From Dehalococcoides mccartyi 195 (GTDB lineage: Bacteria > Chloroflexota > Dehalococcoidia > Dehalococcoidales > Dehalococcoidaceae): DNA of 64,000 nucleotides. The notes beneath the pieces are model-generated. The model had not been told where the DNA came from. It searched no databases and saw nothing but the letters and a program-made list of their open reading frames with translations. Positions within the stretch are counted from its first letter, which is position 1, and the number at the start of each line of letters is the position of its first letter. The translations under genes were made by a program, and so were the position numbers. This document shows positions 1-8,052 of this stretch, piece by piece. Location: NCBI RefSeq assembly GCF_000011905.1, contig NC_002936.3:1302001-1366000 (forward strand). Direction: 5' to 3'.

Positions 1-426
1 GCCACCGGTTCGCAGGCTATTCAGATAAATACAGACGGGGGCTGCCATCTGGATGCCAACATGGTAGCCTCAGCCGCAGACGGGCTGGAACTGGACAAGC
101 TGGATATTATTTTTATTGAAAACGTGGGCAATCTGGTCTGCCCGGCCGGATTTCAGCTGGGCGAAGCCAAAAGGGTAGTGCTGGCATCCGTGCCGGAGGG
201 TGATGACAAACCCACCAAATACCCCTTTATGTTCAGGGATACAGACGTAATAGTCATAACCAAAATGGATTACCTGCCGCTTAGTGATTTTAATATGGAA
301 TCCTTCCGCAAAACAGTACTGGGTCTCAACCCGGACGTAAAAATAATTGAGCTTTCAGTAAGGAATGGCCAGGGGCTGGACGAATGGACAGCCTGGCTGA
401 AAAGCAACCTCCTCAAGGGGAAATAG
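1..426 (+). CDS. hypB: HypB, hydrogenase nickel incorporation GTPase (3' part)
   Basis: The reading frame is open from the first base, so the start lies outside the window; 141 residues are seen. The fragment has the late GTPase motif TKMD (G4-like) after a hydrophobic strand, and the segment IENVGNLVCP, which is typical of HypB and contains its nickel/zinc-site cysteine. HypB is the GTPase that, with HypA, delivers Ni to [NiFe] hydrogenase large subunits. The stop TAG is directly followed by the ATG of hypF, so the two are co-transcribed. The P-loop and any N-terminal His-rich stretch are not visible. Confidence 0.93.
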   Translation, partial: ATGSQAIQINTDGGCHLDANMVASAADGLELDKLDIIFIENVGNLVCPAGFQLGEAKRVVLASVPEGDDKPTKYPFMFRDTDVIVITKMDYLPLSDFNMESFRKTVLGLNPDVKIIELSVRNGQGLDEWTAWLKSNLLKGK

Positions 427-2718
427 ATGCCCGCACCTAAGCAAACCAAGCGGTTTGCCTTTGCCATCAGCGGGATTGTCCAGGGGGTGGGCTTCCGCCC
501 CTTTGTTTACCAGCTGGCCGCCAAACACGGCTTAAACGGCTGGGTCAGGAATACTTCTGCCGGAGTGGAGATAGAGGCAGAAGGGATTGAACAAGCGCTG
601 GACAGCTTTTCAGATGAGCTAATTAGCCTCAGCCCGCCCCAGTCAGTTATTAAAACATTTAAACAGACTGAAATACCCTTAACAGGTGAAGAAGGGTTTA
701 CCATCAAACCCAGCCAGAGCCTTTCCGGGCGTTTTCAGCTGGTTTCACCGGATATAGCCACCTGCACCCAGTGCCAAAATGATGTATCTGACCCCCGAAA
801 CCGCCGCTACCGTTACCCCTTTACCAACTGCACCAACTGCGGCCCCCGTTTTACCATAATTGAGGACATACCCTATGACAGACCCCTGACCACTATGAAA
901 GACTTTGAAATGTGCCCGGTCTGCCAGGCCGAATATGACAACCCTTTAGACCGCCGTTTCCATGCCCAGCCCAATGCCTGCCCGGTGTGCGGCCCCCGCC
1001 TCTGGCTGGTGGATAAAACCGGAAAAGAGCTTGAAAGTGCCGATGCTATAGCAGAAGCCGCAAAACTGCTGAAAGACGGCCGGATTTTAGCCATACGGGG
1101 TCTGGGGGGCTTTCTGCTGGCCGCTGACGCCACTAATCAGCTGGCGGTTAATACCCTCCGGCGCCGTAAACACCGCCCTTCCAAACCCTTTGCGGTTATG
1201 CTTCCTGATATAGCCGAAGCCCGCAAACACTGTTTTATATCCGCCGAAGAGGAAAAGCTGCTTATTTCACCTGCCGCACCCATTGTCCTTTGCAAATGGA
1301 ACAGGGAAAGCCCCATATGCCCCGAAACCGCCCCTAAACAAAATTATCTGGGCATAATGCTGGCATACACCCCTCTCCACCACCTGCTTTTAAAGGAAAC
1401 GGGTAAACCCCTTATCATGACCAGCGGCAATCTGAGCGCAGAGCCCATTGCCAAAGACAATGACGAAGCCCTGAAACGGCTGGGCAATATAGCGGATTAT
1501 TTTCTGCTTCACAACCGCCCCATCTACTCCCGTTATGATGACAGCGTGGTCATGTATGAGGCCGGTGCAAAAAGGGTAATCAGGCGGGGCAGGGGTTATG
1601 CCCCCTACCCTGTCCAGACCTCTTTTACGGATAAAGAAGTACTGGCGCTTGGTCCGCAGGAAAAAAACACCTTCTGCCTGCTTAAAGACGGTTATGCTTT
1701 TGTCAGCCAGCATATAGGGGATATGCAAAACCCCGAAACGCTGGACAGCTTTGAAGAAACCCTGGCGGTTTACCTGAAGCTATTCCGCTTAAACCCCCAA
1801 ATAATAGCTTCAGACCTCCACCCCGGTTATATTACCACCGCTCTGGCTGAGGCACGCTCAGCCAGCCTTGACATACCTCTGGTCAAAGTCCAGCACCACC
1901 ATGCCCATATTGCCTCCTGTCTGGCGGAAAACAACTGTGACGAAGAGGTTATCGGGGTGGCTCTGGACGGCACCGGCTACGGGCTGGACGGGCATATCTG
2001 GGGCGGGGAATTTTTCTGCGGGGGCATAAAACAGGGTTTTAGCCGCCAAGCCCATCTGGAATACCTGCCTCTCCCCGGAGGCGAAGCCGCCATTAAAAAA
2101 CCCTACCGCACAGCCGTGTCATATGTCTACACCCTGCTGGGGGAAGAGGGTTTGAACTTTTTTAAAAATATAGAACCGGAAGAACTGGATATCATAAAAA
2201 CCCAGCTTGAGCGGAAACTGAACTCACCCCTTACTTCCAGTGCGGGCAGGCTGTTTGATGCAGTTGCCGCCCTGTGCGGAATCTGCCAAGTGGCAAACTA
2301 TGATTCCCAGCCGGCCATAGAGTTGGAAACCGAAGCCGGGGATACCGAATTTGCCCAGTGCTACCCCTTTGAGTTAGACTTAGACAAGGGCATTTACCTG
2401 ATACGGCTGAAGGGCATAATCCAAGGCGTCCTTTCAGACCTTTCATCAGGCAAAACAGCCGCTTATATATCGGTAAAATTTCACAATACTGTCAGCCAGA
2501 TAGTTCTGGACACCTGCCTAAGGCTTTCAGCCCGAAGCGGCCTTACCAAAGTAGCCCTTTCAGGCGGGGTTTTCCAGAACAGGCGGGTTTTCCGCCAGGT
2601 GATAAAAAAGCTGGAAGCAGAGGGATTTGAAGTGATTACCCATAAAGAAATCCCCTCTAATGACGGCTGCATATCACTGGGTCAGGCGGTAATAGCCACC
2701 AGCCAAGGAGGAATATAA
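427..2718 (+). CDS. hypF: HypF, carbamoyltransferase of hydrogenase maturation
   Basis: 763 residues, the normal length of HypF. Order of domains: acylphosphatase (residues about 8-95, motif VQGVGFRPF), two zinc-finger modules with CxxC pairs at 113/116, 135/138, 163/166 and 185/188, a YrdC-like domain (about 200-385), and a Kae1-like carbamoyltransferase domain with the metal-binding stretch VQHHHAH from residue 488. HypF converts carbamoyl phosphate and ATP to carbamoyl-adenylate and transfers the carbamoyl group to the C-terminal Cys of HypE, the source of the cyanide ligands. The start follows the hypB stop immediately; the end overlaps the hypC start by one base (ATAATG). Confidence 0.97.
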   Translation: MPAPKQTKRFAFAISGIVQGVGFRPFVYQLAAKHGLNGWVRNTSAGVEIEAEGIEQALDSFSDELISLSPPQSVIKTFKQTEIPLTGEEGFTIKPSQSLSGRFQLVSPDIATCTQCQNDVSDPRNRRYRYPFTNCTNCGPRFTIIEDIPYDRPLTTMKDFEMCPVCQAEYDNPLDRRFHAQPNACPVCGPRLWLVDKTGKELESADAIAEAAKLLKDGRILAIRGLGGFLLAADATNQLAVNTLRRRKHRPSKPFAVMLPDIAEARKHCFISAEEEKLLISPAAPIVLCKWNRESPICPETAPKQNYLGIMLAYTPLHHLLLKETGKPLIMTSGNLSAEPIAKDNDEALKRLGNIADYFLLHNRPIYSRYDDSVVMYEAGAKRVIRRGRGYAPYPVQTSFTDKEVLALGPQEKNTFCLLKDGYAFVSQHIGDMQNPETLDSFEETLAVYLKLFRLNPQIIASDLHPGYITTALAEARSASLDIPLVKVQHHHAHIASCLAENNCDEEVIGVALDGTGYGLDGHIWGGEFFCGGIKQGFSRQAHLEYLPLPGGEAAIKKPYRTAVSYVYTLLGEEGLNFFKNIEPEELDIIKTQLERKLNSPLTSSAGRLFDAVAALCGICQVANYDSQPAIELETEAGDTEFAQCYPFELDLDKGIYLIRLKGIIQGVLSDLSSGKTAAYISVKFHNTVSQIVLDTCLRLSARSGLTKVALSGGVFQNRRVFRQVIKKLEAEGFEVITHKEIPSNDGCISLGQAVIATSQGGI

Positions 2719-2933
2719 TGTGCCTTGCCGTACCTGCCAAAATAATATCAGTTGAAGACGGGGTAGCGGAGGTAGACCTGAACGGGACTACCTATAAAGC
2801 CAGCCTGATGCTCACCCCCGAAGCCAAAGCGGGTGATTACGTACTGCTTCACACCGGCTATGCCATACAGGTAATAGACGAAAAAGACGCTTTGGAAACC
2901 CTGTCTATATTCAAGCAGATGGAGATGCTGTAA
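2718..2933 (+). CDS. hypC: HypC, hydrogenase maturation chaperone
   Basis: 71 residues, the family size, beginning MCLAVPAKI; Cys2, exposed after removal of Met, is the conserved residue that binds the Fe(CN)2CO unit together with HypD. The C-terminal helix region is typical of the HypC/HupF beta-barrel. It overlaps hypF by one base and is followed 3 bases later by hypD, so it belongs to the hyp operon. The protein shuttles the iron centre from HypD to the hydrogenase large subunit. Confidence 0.97.
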   Translation: MCLAVPAKIISVEDGVAEVDLNGTTYKASLMLTPEAKAGDYVLLHTGYAIQVIDEKDALETLSIFKQMEML

Positions 2934-2936
2934 AGA

Positions 2937-4031
2937 GTGAATTTCATAGAGGAATTCCGCAGCAGCCAGTCAGGACGCACCCTGCTGGAATATATAAACA
3001 AACGTTCCACCAAGCCTGCCCGCTTTATGGAGTTTTGCGGCGGGCATACCGTAGCCATTTTCCGCTACGGCATCCGCCAGCTGCTGCCGCCCCATATTGA
3101 AATGCTGTCAGGGCCGGGCTGCCCTGTTTGTGTAACCTCTACCGCCGACCTGGACAAAGTCATAGCCCTGTCCAGGCTGCCAGGGGTTATAATCTGCTCA
3201 TTCGGAGACCTGCTAAGGGTTCCCTCCAGCCGCCAAAGCCTGCTGGAAGTGCGGGCGGAAGGGGCGGACGTACGTATTGTCTACTCTACCATGGACGCAC
3301 TGGAGATAGCCCGCCAGAACCCCTTGAAAAAGGTTATCTTTGTGGGTATAGGTTTTGAAACCACCGCCCCCACCATTGCCGCTTCGGTAATACAGGCTCG
3401 TAATCAGGGGCTTGCTAATTATTATGTAATGTCAATTCACAAAATAACCCCTCCCGTTATGCGGGCGATACTGGATGCAGGTGAAACCCGCCTTTCGGGC
3501 ATAATCTGCCCCGGCCATGTTTCTTCTATTACCGGCAGCAATGCCTGGGAATTTATTCCAGAGGAATACCATCTGGCTTGTGCCGTGTCAGGCTTTGAAA
3601 GCCTGGACATACTCTACTGTGTTAAGTCTCTGGTAGACCAGGTGGAAGACGCAACTCCCCGTCTGGACGTCAGCTATTCACGGGCAGTCAAACCTGAAGG
3701 CAATACTGCCGCCCTTAAGATTATGGATGAAGTATTTGATATCTGCCCGGCCAACTGGCGGGGGATAGGTATTTTACCCCAAAGCGGCCTCTGCCTGCGG
3801 CCTGAATTTGCCGCTTTTGATGCCGAAAAAAACTTTGAGATAAAACTTTCCGAGCCCAGCCGCGAAACACCCGGCTGTCTGTGCGGTGAAATTATCAAAG
3901 GCACCCGGACACCTCTGGAATGCAAGCTTTTTTCAAAGGTCTGCACCCCGGAAAACCCGGTCGGGCCGTGCATGGTCTCTTCCGAGGGCACCTGCGCCGC
4001 CTATTACCACTACGGAGGCAAACTTGGATAA
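2937..4031 (+). CDS. hypD: HypD, Fe(CN)2CO assembly scaffold
   Basis: 364 residues starting at a GTG codon; an in-frame start further upstream would run into hypC. Conserved motifs: CGGH at residues 34-37, GPGCPVC at 59-65, and a C-terminal set of cysteines (CLCGEI, ECKLFSKVC, GPCMVS) that ligate the [4Fe-4S] cluster. HypD is the redox scaffold on which the cyanide ligands from HypE are attached to iron. The 3' end overlaps hypE by 8 bases, which implies translational coupling. Confidence 0.97.
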   Translation: MNFIEEFRSSQSGRTLLEYINKRSTKPARFMEFCGGHTVAIFRYGIRQLLPPHIEMLSGPGCPVCVTSTADLDKVIALSRLPGVIICSFGDLLRVPSSRQSLLEVRAEGADVRIVYSTMDALEIARQNPLKKVIFVGIGFETTAPTIAASVIQARNQGLANYYVMSIHKITPPVMRAILDAGETRLSGIICPGHVSSITGSNAWEFIPEEYHLACAVSGFESLDILYCVKSLVDQVEDATPRLDVSYSRAVKPEGNTAALKIMDEVFDICPANWRGIGILPQSGLCLRPEFAAFDAEKNFEIKLSEPSRETPGCLCGEIIKGTRTPLECKLFSKVCTPENPVGPCMVSSEGTCAAYYHYGGKLG

Positions 4032-5031
4032 AACCAAAATCCTGCTGGCCCACGGTTCGGGCGGGCGCTTAACCCATGACCTTATCACAAAGCACCTTGT
4101 CCAGTCTCTGTCCAACCCGCTCCTAAACAAGCTGGATGATGCGGCTGTTTTTGAGTCCAAAGGGAAAACGGCTTTTACTACCGACAGTTACGTAGTAAAC
4201 CCCATTTTCTTTCCCGGCGGCAATATAGGCAAGCTGGCAGTCTGCGGCACAGTCAATGACCTGTCTGTTATGGGGGCTATACCCAAATACCTCAGCCTGG
4301 CTTTTATCATTGAAGAAGGCCTGGACATATCCGCTCTGGAAGAAATAATAAAGTCTATCGCCGCTGCCGCTAAAGAAGCCGGGGTGGAAATAGTCACCGG
4401 AGACACCAAAGTGGTCAATACCGGCAAAGCCGACAAGATATTTATAAATACCGCCGGGGTAGGCTTCATACCCGAAGGGCTGGACATATCCGGTGCAAAC
4501 GCACGTCCGGATGATGCGGTAATTGTATCCGGCACTATGGGTGACCACGGCATAGCCATTATGGCCCAGAGGGAAGGGCTTAACTTTAAAACAGCCGTTG
4601 AAAGTGACTGCGCCCCCTTGAACGGGCTTATCACCGATATGCTCAAAGTCTGCCCCCGGATACACGTCATGCGTGACCCCACCAGAGGCGGGCTGGCAAC
4701 CACCCTTAACGAAATAGCCGGGCAGTCACAGGTGGGCATAGAACTTAACGAGGAGTCTATACCCGTCAAGCCGGCAGTGGGCGGTGCCTGTGAGGCACTC
4801 GGCCTTGACCCCCTGTATGTAGCCAACGAGGGGAAAATTATAGCTATAATGCCGGAAAAAGATGCCCCGGCCGTACTCTCTGCCATGAAAGCTCACCCTT
4901 ACGGGAAAGACAGCGCCATTATCGGGCGGGTAATCTCCCCAAACCCCGGGCGGGTAAGCATACGCACCCCGCTGGGGGCGCTCCGCATACTGGATATGCA
5001 AAGCGGAGAGCTGCTGCCGCGCATCTGCTGA
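4024..5031 (+). CDS. hypE: HypE, carbamoyl dehydratase of hydrogenase maturation
   Basis: I choose the TTG at 4024 as start: GGAGG lies at 4014-4018, and the protein then begins LDKTKILLAHGSGG, which matches family N-termini; the longer open frame back to 3886 only reads hypD sequence in another frame. The product is 335 residues, an AIRS/PurM-type ATP-binding fold, and ends in PRIC. The terminal Cys is carbamoylated by HypF and dehydrated by HypE to a thiocyanate, which donates CN to HypD. The gene ends the hyp operon and is followed by a terminator. Confidence 0.96.
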   Translation: MDKTKILLAHGSGGRLTHDLITKHLVQSLSNPLLNKLDDAAVFESKGKTAFTTDSYVVNPIFFPGGNIGKLAVCGTVNDLSVMGAIPKYLSLAFIIEEGLDISALEEIIKSIAAAAKEAGVEIVTGDTKVVNTGKADKIFINTAGVGFIPEGLDISGANARPDDAVIVSGTMGDHGIAIMAQREGLNFKTAVESDCAPLNGLITDMLKVCPRIHVMRDPTRGGLATTLNEIAGQSQVGIELNEESIPVKPAVGGACEALGLDPLYVANEGKIIAIMPEKDAPAVLSAMKAHPYGKDSAIIGRVISPNPGRVSIRTPLGALRILDMQSGELLPRIC

Positions 5032-5054
5032 ACTAACACCCCAAGCATTGACAC

Positions 5055-5086
5055 AGGCTGGACAGTTATTCTGCCCGGCCTTTTTT
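5055..5086 (+). terminator. Rho-independent terminator of the hyp operon
   Basis: AGGCTGG (5055-5061) pairs with CCGGCCT (5075-5081) with one G-T wobble, directly followed by a run of Ts (5081-5086). It lies 24 bases after the hypE stop. Confidence 0.75.
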
Positions 5087-5121
5087 ATTTTCCCCAACCC
5101 CGAAATATCTTTCAGGATGTA

Positions 5122-5175
5122 TTGACAATGCCCGCTTTTAAACTATAATTAGTATATATTGAATGAATATTCAAT
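5122..5175 (+). promoter_or_regulatory. Consensus sigma-A promoter with palindromic operator before tetR-like gene
   Basis: TTGACA (5122-5127), 16 bases, TATAAT (5144-5149): a perfect -35/-10 pair. Over the expected start site lies an imperfect inverted repeat centred on GAATATTC (5164-5171) and flanked by TTGAAT / AATGAA. TetR-family proteins commonly autorepress from such a position, so this is probably the operator of the gene that follows. Confidence 0.7.
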
Positions 5176-5195
5176 GAACTTTAAAGGAAACGCCC

Positions 5196-5816
5196 ATGCC
5201 CGAAACAGCTAAACCGGAAACCCGCAGAATACAGGCTGAAAAACGCCGCCAGGAAATACTGGACGCTGCCCTAAAGGTATTCGCTGAACAAGGCTATCAG
5301 GGGGCAACTATCAGCCAGATATCCGAAGCAGCCGGAACATCTCTGGAGCTGCTTTACCATTACTTCTCCAACAAAAAAGCCCTGATGGAGGCGGTAATAG
5401 CCGAACACAGTTTCCTGCCCCTGTTAAAAAACATAATAGCCAAACAGGGCAAACAGAGTATCGAATCTGTCCTCAGCCAGCTCTGTCTTCAGTTTTACCG
5501 CCTGCTGGAATCAAAAAAAGAGCTGGTGGCTATCTTTCTGCGGGAAGGAACCAGCAATCCGGCCGTCAGCTAGGTCTGGTTCAGCATGATACGCCAGGGG
5601 GTAACTTCGCTCATCTCCCTCCTTGACCAGGGCGTCAAGCAAGGGGTTTTAAAAGAACACCGTCTGGACGTCACCGCCCGTACACTGATGTCAGCGGTAG
5701 TTATGCTTTACCTGACCCGGGAAGCTTACGGAGAGGGATTTACCAGCCCTGAAGGTTTTATCCCCCAAATGATAGCCAGCCAGCTTTCCGGCATAAAGTC
5801 CCCCCAAAAAGAATAG
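5196..5816 (+). pseudogene. TetR/AcrR-family regulator interrupted by an in-frame TAG
   Basis: The first part (5196-5573, 125 residues) is a typical TetR N-terminus: helix-turn-helix with GATISQISEAAGTSLELLYH about residues 36-55, then the start of the ligand domain. Codon 126 is TAG; the same frame then continues open to 5816 and encodes a plausible C-terminal half (VWFSMIRQGVTSLI onward), together 206 codons, the normal TetR length. So one amber codon splits an otherwise intact gene. The N-terminal piece alone would keep the DNA-binding domain but lack most of the dimerisation domain. It is followed 9 bases later by a small membrane protein gene, probably its target. A sequencing error cannot be excluded. 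Confidence 0.8.
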
Positions 5817-5825
5817 GAGAATAGA

Positions 5826-6149
5826 ATGAAACTGGAACGCAAACATGGATTCGGCATTATGGCACTTGGCTGTCTTATACTTACGGGAGCAGTACTGGTA
5901 TTTATATCCATACCGGAGTGGGGCAATTTTATCGGCTCGTACTTTCAGGGCATAAACCCGGATGACTATTCCGCCCAGGTTATACCCCTGCTTACCACCT
6001 TGAAAAGCCTGTTCAGCCCGCTGCTTGTCCAGGTGGGCGGTTACATGAAAGCAGCCGGAATATTCGGGGGCTGTGCCCTCAGCATTATGGGGCTGATAGC
6101 CCTGTTTGTGGGAACTACCATCGCCCGCCAGAGCGCAAAATCTGCCTGA
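5826..6149 (+). CDS. Small membrane protein downstream of TetR regulator
   Basis: 107 residues, no family recognised. Two clear hydrophobic helices: residues about 10-30 (GIMALGCLILTGAVLVFI) and about 76-98 (FGGCALSIMGLIALFVG), separated by a polar, probably extracytoplasmic, loop. The start has AGGAG-like sequence (AATAGGAGAATAG) just upstream. It sits 9 bases behind the tetR-like gene and likely shares its promoter, so it may be the gene that regulator controls. Function unknown. Confidence 0.75.
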   Translation: MKLERKHGFGIMALGCLILTGAVLVFISIPEWGNFIGSYFQGINPDDYSAQVIPLLTTLKSLFSPLLVQVGGYMKAAGIFGGCALSIMGLIALFVGTTIARQSAKSA

Positions 6150-6201
6150 AAACTCTTTGAAAAGCGATGCCGGACGAAAGCTGAACTGCCCTCAGGCGGA
6201 G

Positions 6202-6231
6202 TTGACTTAGGGGGCAGTTTAGTAGTAAGAT
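6202..6231 (+). promoter_or_regulatory. Promoter of the tRNA-Trp/Leu/Gly/Cys cluster
   Basis: TTGACT (6202-6207), 18 bases, TAAGAT (6226-6231), 24 bases before the first tRNA. All four tRNAs lie in the same direction with short spacers and no other promoter of this quality. Confidence 0.5.
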
Positions 6232-6254
6232 ACTTCTCTAGATTTTTACGATTT

Positions 6255-6331
6255 AGGAGTGTAGCTCAGTCCGGTAGAGCAGCGGTCTCCAAAACCGCCG
6301 GTCGAGGGTTCGAATCCTTCCACTCCTGCCA
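6255..6331 (+). tRNA. tRNA-Trp(CCA)
   Basis: Acceptor stem AGGAGTG/CACTCCT, anticodon loop CTCCAAA giving anticodon CCA, T-loop GGTTCGAATCC, discriminator G at 6328, CCA encoded (6329-6331). This is presumably the tRNA sensed by the trp-operon T-box at 36893-37175, whose UGGC complements its GCCA end. Confidence 0.97.
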
Positions 6332-6336
6332 TATTG

Positions 6337-6423
6337 GCCGAGATGGTGGAATGGCAGACACGCTAGCTTGAGGGGCTAGTGAGTGATGAGCTCGTGGGAG
6401 TTCAAATCTCCCTCTCGGCACCA
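6337..6423 (+). tRNA. tRNA-Leu(GAG)
   Basis: Acceptor GCCGAGA/TCTCGGC, long variable arm as in class II tRNAs, anticodon stem CTAGC/GCTAG with loop TTGAGGG, anticodon GAG; CCA encoded. Confidence 0.96.
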
Positions 6424-6436
6424 ATAAGTTATAGGG

Positions 6437-6511
6437 GCGGAAGTAGTTCAGCGGTAGAATGCCTCCTTGCCAAGGAGGAGGTCGCGAGTTCGAATCTCGT
6501 CTTCCGCTCCA
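6437..6511 (+). tRNA. tRNA-Gly(GCC)
   Basis: Acceptor GCGGAAG/CTTCCGC, anticodon loop TTGCCAA with anticodon GCC, T-loop AGTTCGAATCT, CCA encoded. Confidence 0.97.
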
Positions 6512-6548
6512 AAATCACTTATCTGGCGTAAAATCTAATCTTTGGCTG

Positions 6549-6623
6549 GGCGACGTAGCCAAGTGGCAAGGCAGGGGTCTGCAAAACCCCTATTCAGCGG
6601 TTCGAATCCGCTCGTCGCCTCCA
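6549..6623 (+). tRNA. tRNA-Cys(GCA)
   Basis: Acceptor GGCGACG/CGTCGCC, anticodon loop CTGCAAA with anticodon GCA, T-loop GGTTCGAATCC, CCA encoded. Last of the four tandem tRNAs. Confidence 0.97.
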
Positions 6624-6762
6624 GATACTTTCAATCCCCATCAACTTCCCATAATTTTCATTTTGCTTTCCAGCCTTTTCAAACTCAGCATTGACCGTCT
6701 TATCTTTTGCTTTCGCAAGGCTGATACCGGAAATACCTGCTGTCTAATGCGTATTTCGGCAT

Positions 6763-6806
6763 AAAAAAACCCGTGCCGCCGGACTGCAATCCGAAGCAAA
6801 CACGGG
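6763..6806 (-). terminator. Terminator of the 6841-7272 membrane protein gene
   Basis: Read on the minus strand, CCCGTG (6806-6801) pairs with CACGGG (6775-6770), with an inner pairing GGATT/AGTCC around the loop, and is followed by a run of seven Ts. It is 35 bases after the stop of the minus-strand gene. Confidence 0.75.
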
Positions 6807-6840
6807 CATAAATTTTATAAAGCCGGTGAAATGCAGTTAT

Positions 6841-7272
6841 TTAAATGTTTTTGCCGCTGACAACCCTCCAGATGAACTTTAAGCGATACCCCAGAAACGC
6901 CAGCAAGGGCACTGCTATGAAAAATGACATAAACAGCAGGTCGGAGTTCTGGTTAAGATGGGTAACTTCGGCCAGGCCGATAGTAAGCAATACCCCCAGA
7001 ACAGCCCCTAACACCCCCAGTCCGGCAGAACCCGCATAAGGAGTCCGGAAACGCAGCCAGATCATAGCCATGCTAAGCCCCAAAGGGTAACCCAGAATTA
7101 TGCCCAGTACAGCCCCGCCCAAAGCGGCAAAACCGGCTGAATCAGAGCCGATGGCAACTACTGCCAGAGTGCTGAATATGAGCGCCCCGGCAATCCCCCC
7201 GCCAAACAGAATACCCAAAGCCAAAACATGTTTCAAAAAACCCGGAGCTTCAAATATATTTTTTATCTTCAT
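6841..7272 (-). CDS. Four-helix membrane protein of unknown function
   Basis: 143 residues from the ATG at 7272; the longer open frame to 7389 runs through tRNA-Leu and is not credible. It begins MKIKNIFEAPG and then has four hydrophobic segments rich in Gly and Ala (about residues 13-40, 45-70, 78-98, 108-130), ending in a basic tail. No family recognised; it resembles generic small polytopic inner-membrane proteins. A good terminator follows it. Confidence 0.7.
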   Translation of the reverse strand: MKIKNIFEAPGFLKHVLALGILFGGGIAGALIFSTLAVVAIGSDSAGFAALGGAVLGIILGYPLGLSMAMIWLRFRTPYAGSAGLGVLGAVLGVLLTIGLAEVTHLNQNSDLLFMSFFIAVPLLAFLGYRLKFIWRVVSGKNI

Positions 7273-7337
7273 TATTCCAGTATAGCGTTTTTCCTTGAAA
7301 GAAGCACCGTAAGACGCTAAAATGGCGTTACTAATTA

Positions 7338-7422
7338 GCCGGGGTGGCGGAATCGGCAGACGCAGCGGACTTAAAATCCGCCGGAGCAATCCTTGTGGGT
7401 TCGACCCCCACCCCCGGCACCA
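7338..7422 (+). tRNA. tRNA-Leu(TAA)
   Basis: Acceptor GCCGGGG/CCCCGGC, long variable arm, anticodon loop CTTAAAA with anticodon TAA, T-loop GGTTCGACCCC, CCA encoded. It ends 15 bases before the plsY start. Confidence 0.96.
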
Positions 7423-7437
7423 CTTTGAGGCTGCAAT

Positions 7438-7995
7438 ATGCCTTTACTCTTTGTCCTGCTAAGCTACCTGCTGGGCACATTCCCGTCCGCCTATCTGGCC
7501 GGATACCTGAGCACAGACCGAGATATCCGCCTGATGGGTGACCATAACATGGGCGCCCAGAATGCCTACCGCTGCCTTGGCCGCGGCTGGGGTTTAGCAG
7601 TCTTCGTTTTTGACCTTGCCAAAGGCTCTCTGGCCATTACACTGGCTCTGGCGGCTGGTCTCAGCCCCGGCTGGGTGATGTTCTGCGGCTTGGCTGCAGT
7701 TCTGGGGCATAACTGGCCTGTCTGGCTGGGATTCAGGGGAGGGCGGGGTGAGGCAACTGCCATAGGGGTAATGCTGCTAATCGCCACCCAGCCCATGCTT
7801 ATTATGGGTGGTCTGGGCTTGCTGGTACTGCTGTTTACTTCCAGCGTTATTGCGGCTTCGGCAGTTATGTTCGGGCTTCTGTGGCTGGCGGTTATACTTT
7901 ACGGACTGCCCGGCGGAGTGGTCGCTTACAGTATCGGCCTGCCGGTAGTAGTGGGGCTGACCCATTTTATCCGCAGCCGCAAAAACCGCCTTTAA
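7438..7995 (+). CDS. plsY: PlsY-type glycerol-3-phosphate acyltransferase
   Basis: 185 residues. It shows the three PlsY signature regions: LLGTFPSAYLAG near the N-terminus, GDHNMGAQNAYRCLGRGWG (the SGNxGATN-like phosphate-binding motif, here with His and Gln substitutions), and GHNWPVWLGFRGGRGEATA (GHxFPVFLxFKGGKGVAT in most members). Five or so membrane helices follow the family pattern. PlsY transfers an acyl group from acyl-phosphate to the sn-1 position of glycerol-3-phosphate, the first step of phospholipid synthesis. The substitutions in the first and third motifs suggest a divergent paralogue, so exact substrate is less certain. Confidence 0.85.
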   Translation: MPLLFVLLSYLLGTFPSAYLAGYLSTDRDIRLMGDHNMGAQNAYRCLGRGWGLAVFVFDLAKGSLAITLALAAGLSPGWVMFCGLAAVLGHNWPVWLGFRGGRGEATAIGVMLLIATQPMLIMGGLGLLVLLFTSSVIAASAVMFGLLWLAVILYGLPGGVVAYSIGLPVVVGLTHFIRSRKNRL

Positions 7996-8001
7996 ACGGC
8001 A

Positions 8002-8027
8002 TAAAAAATCCGGGGCTCATCCCGGAT
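8002..8027 (-). terminator. Terminator of the HTH/coiled-coil gene
   Basis: On the minus strand ATCCGGG (8027-8021) pairs with CCCGGAT (8014-8008), followed by a run of Ts. It lies between convergent plsY and the gene at 8053-8466 and may also attenuate plsY read-through. Confidence 0.7.
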
Positions 8028-8052
8028 ACTTTACATGCTTACCCTTAGAAAC

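Noticed and set aside
4123-4886. Long minus-strand ORFs inside hypE
   Set aside because: Shadow frames of a gene with high third-position G/C; no ribosome sites or recognisable motifs.
5196-5816. TAG read as an amino acid (pyrrolysine or suppressor system)
   Set aside because: Many genes in the window end normally in TAG (e.g. hypB, comF, hpf) and no PylT-like RNA or methylamine genes are seen; two isolated nonsense mutations are simpler.
6459-6764. 101-residue ORF across tRNA-Gly and tRNA-Cys
   Set aside because: Its codons are tRNA sequence; the protein is meaningless.
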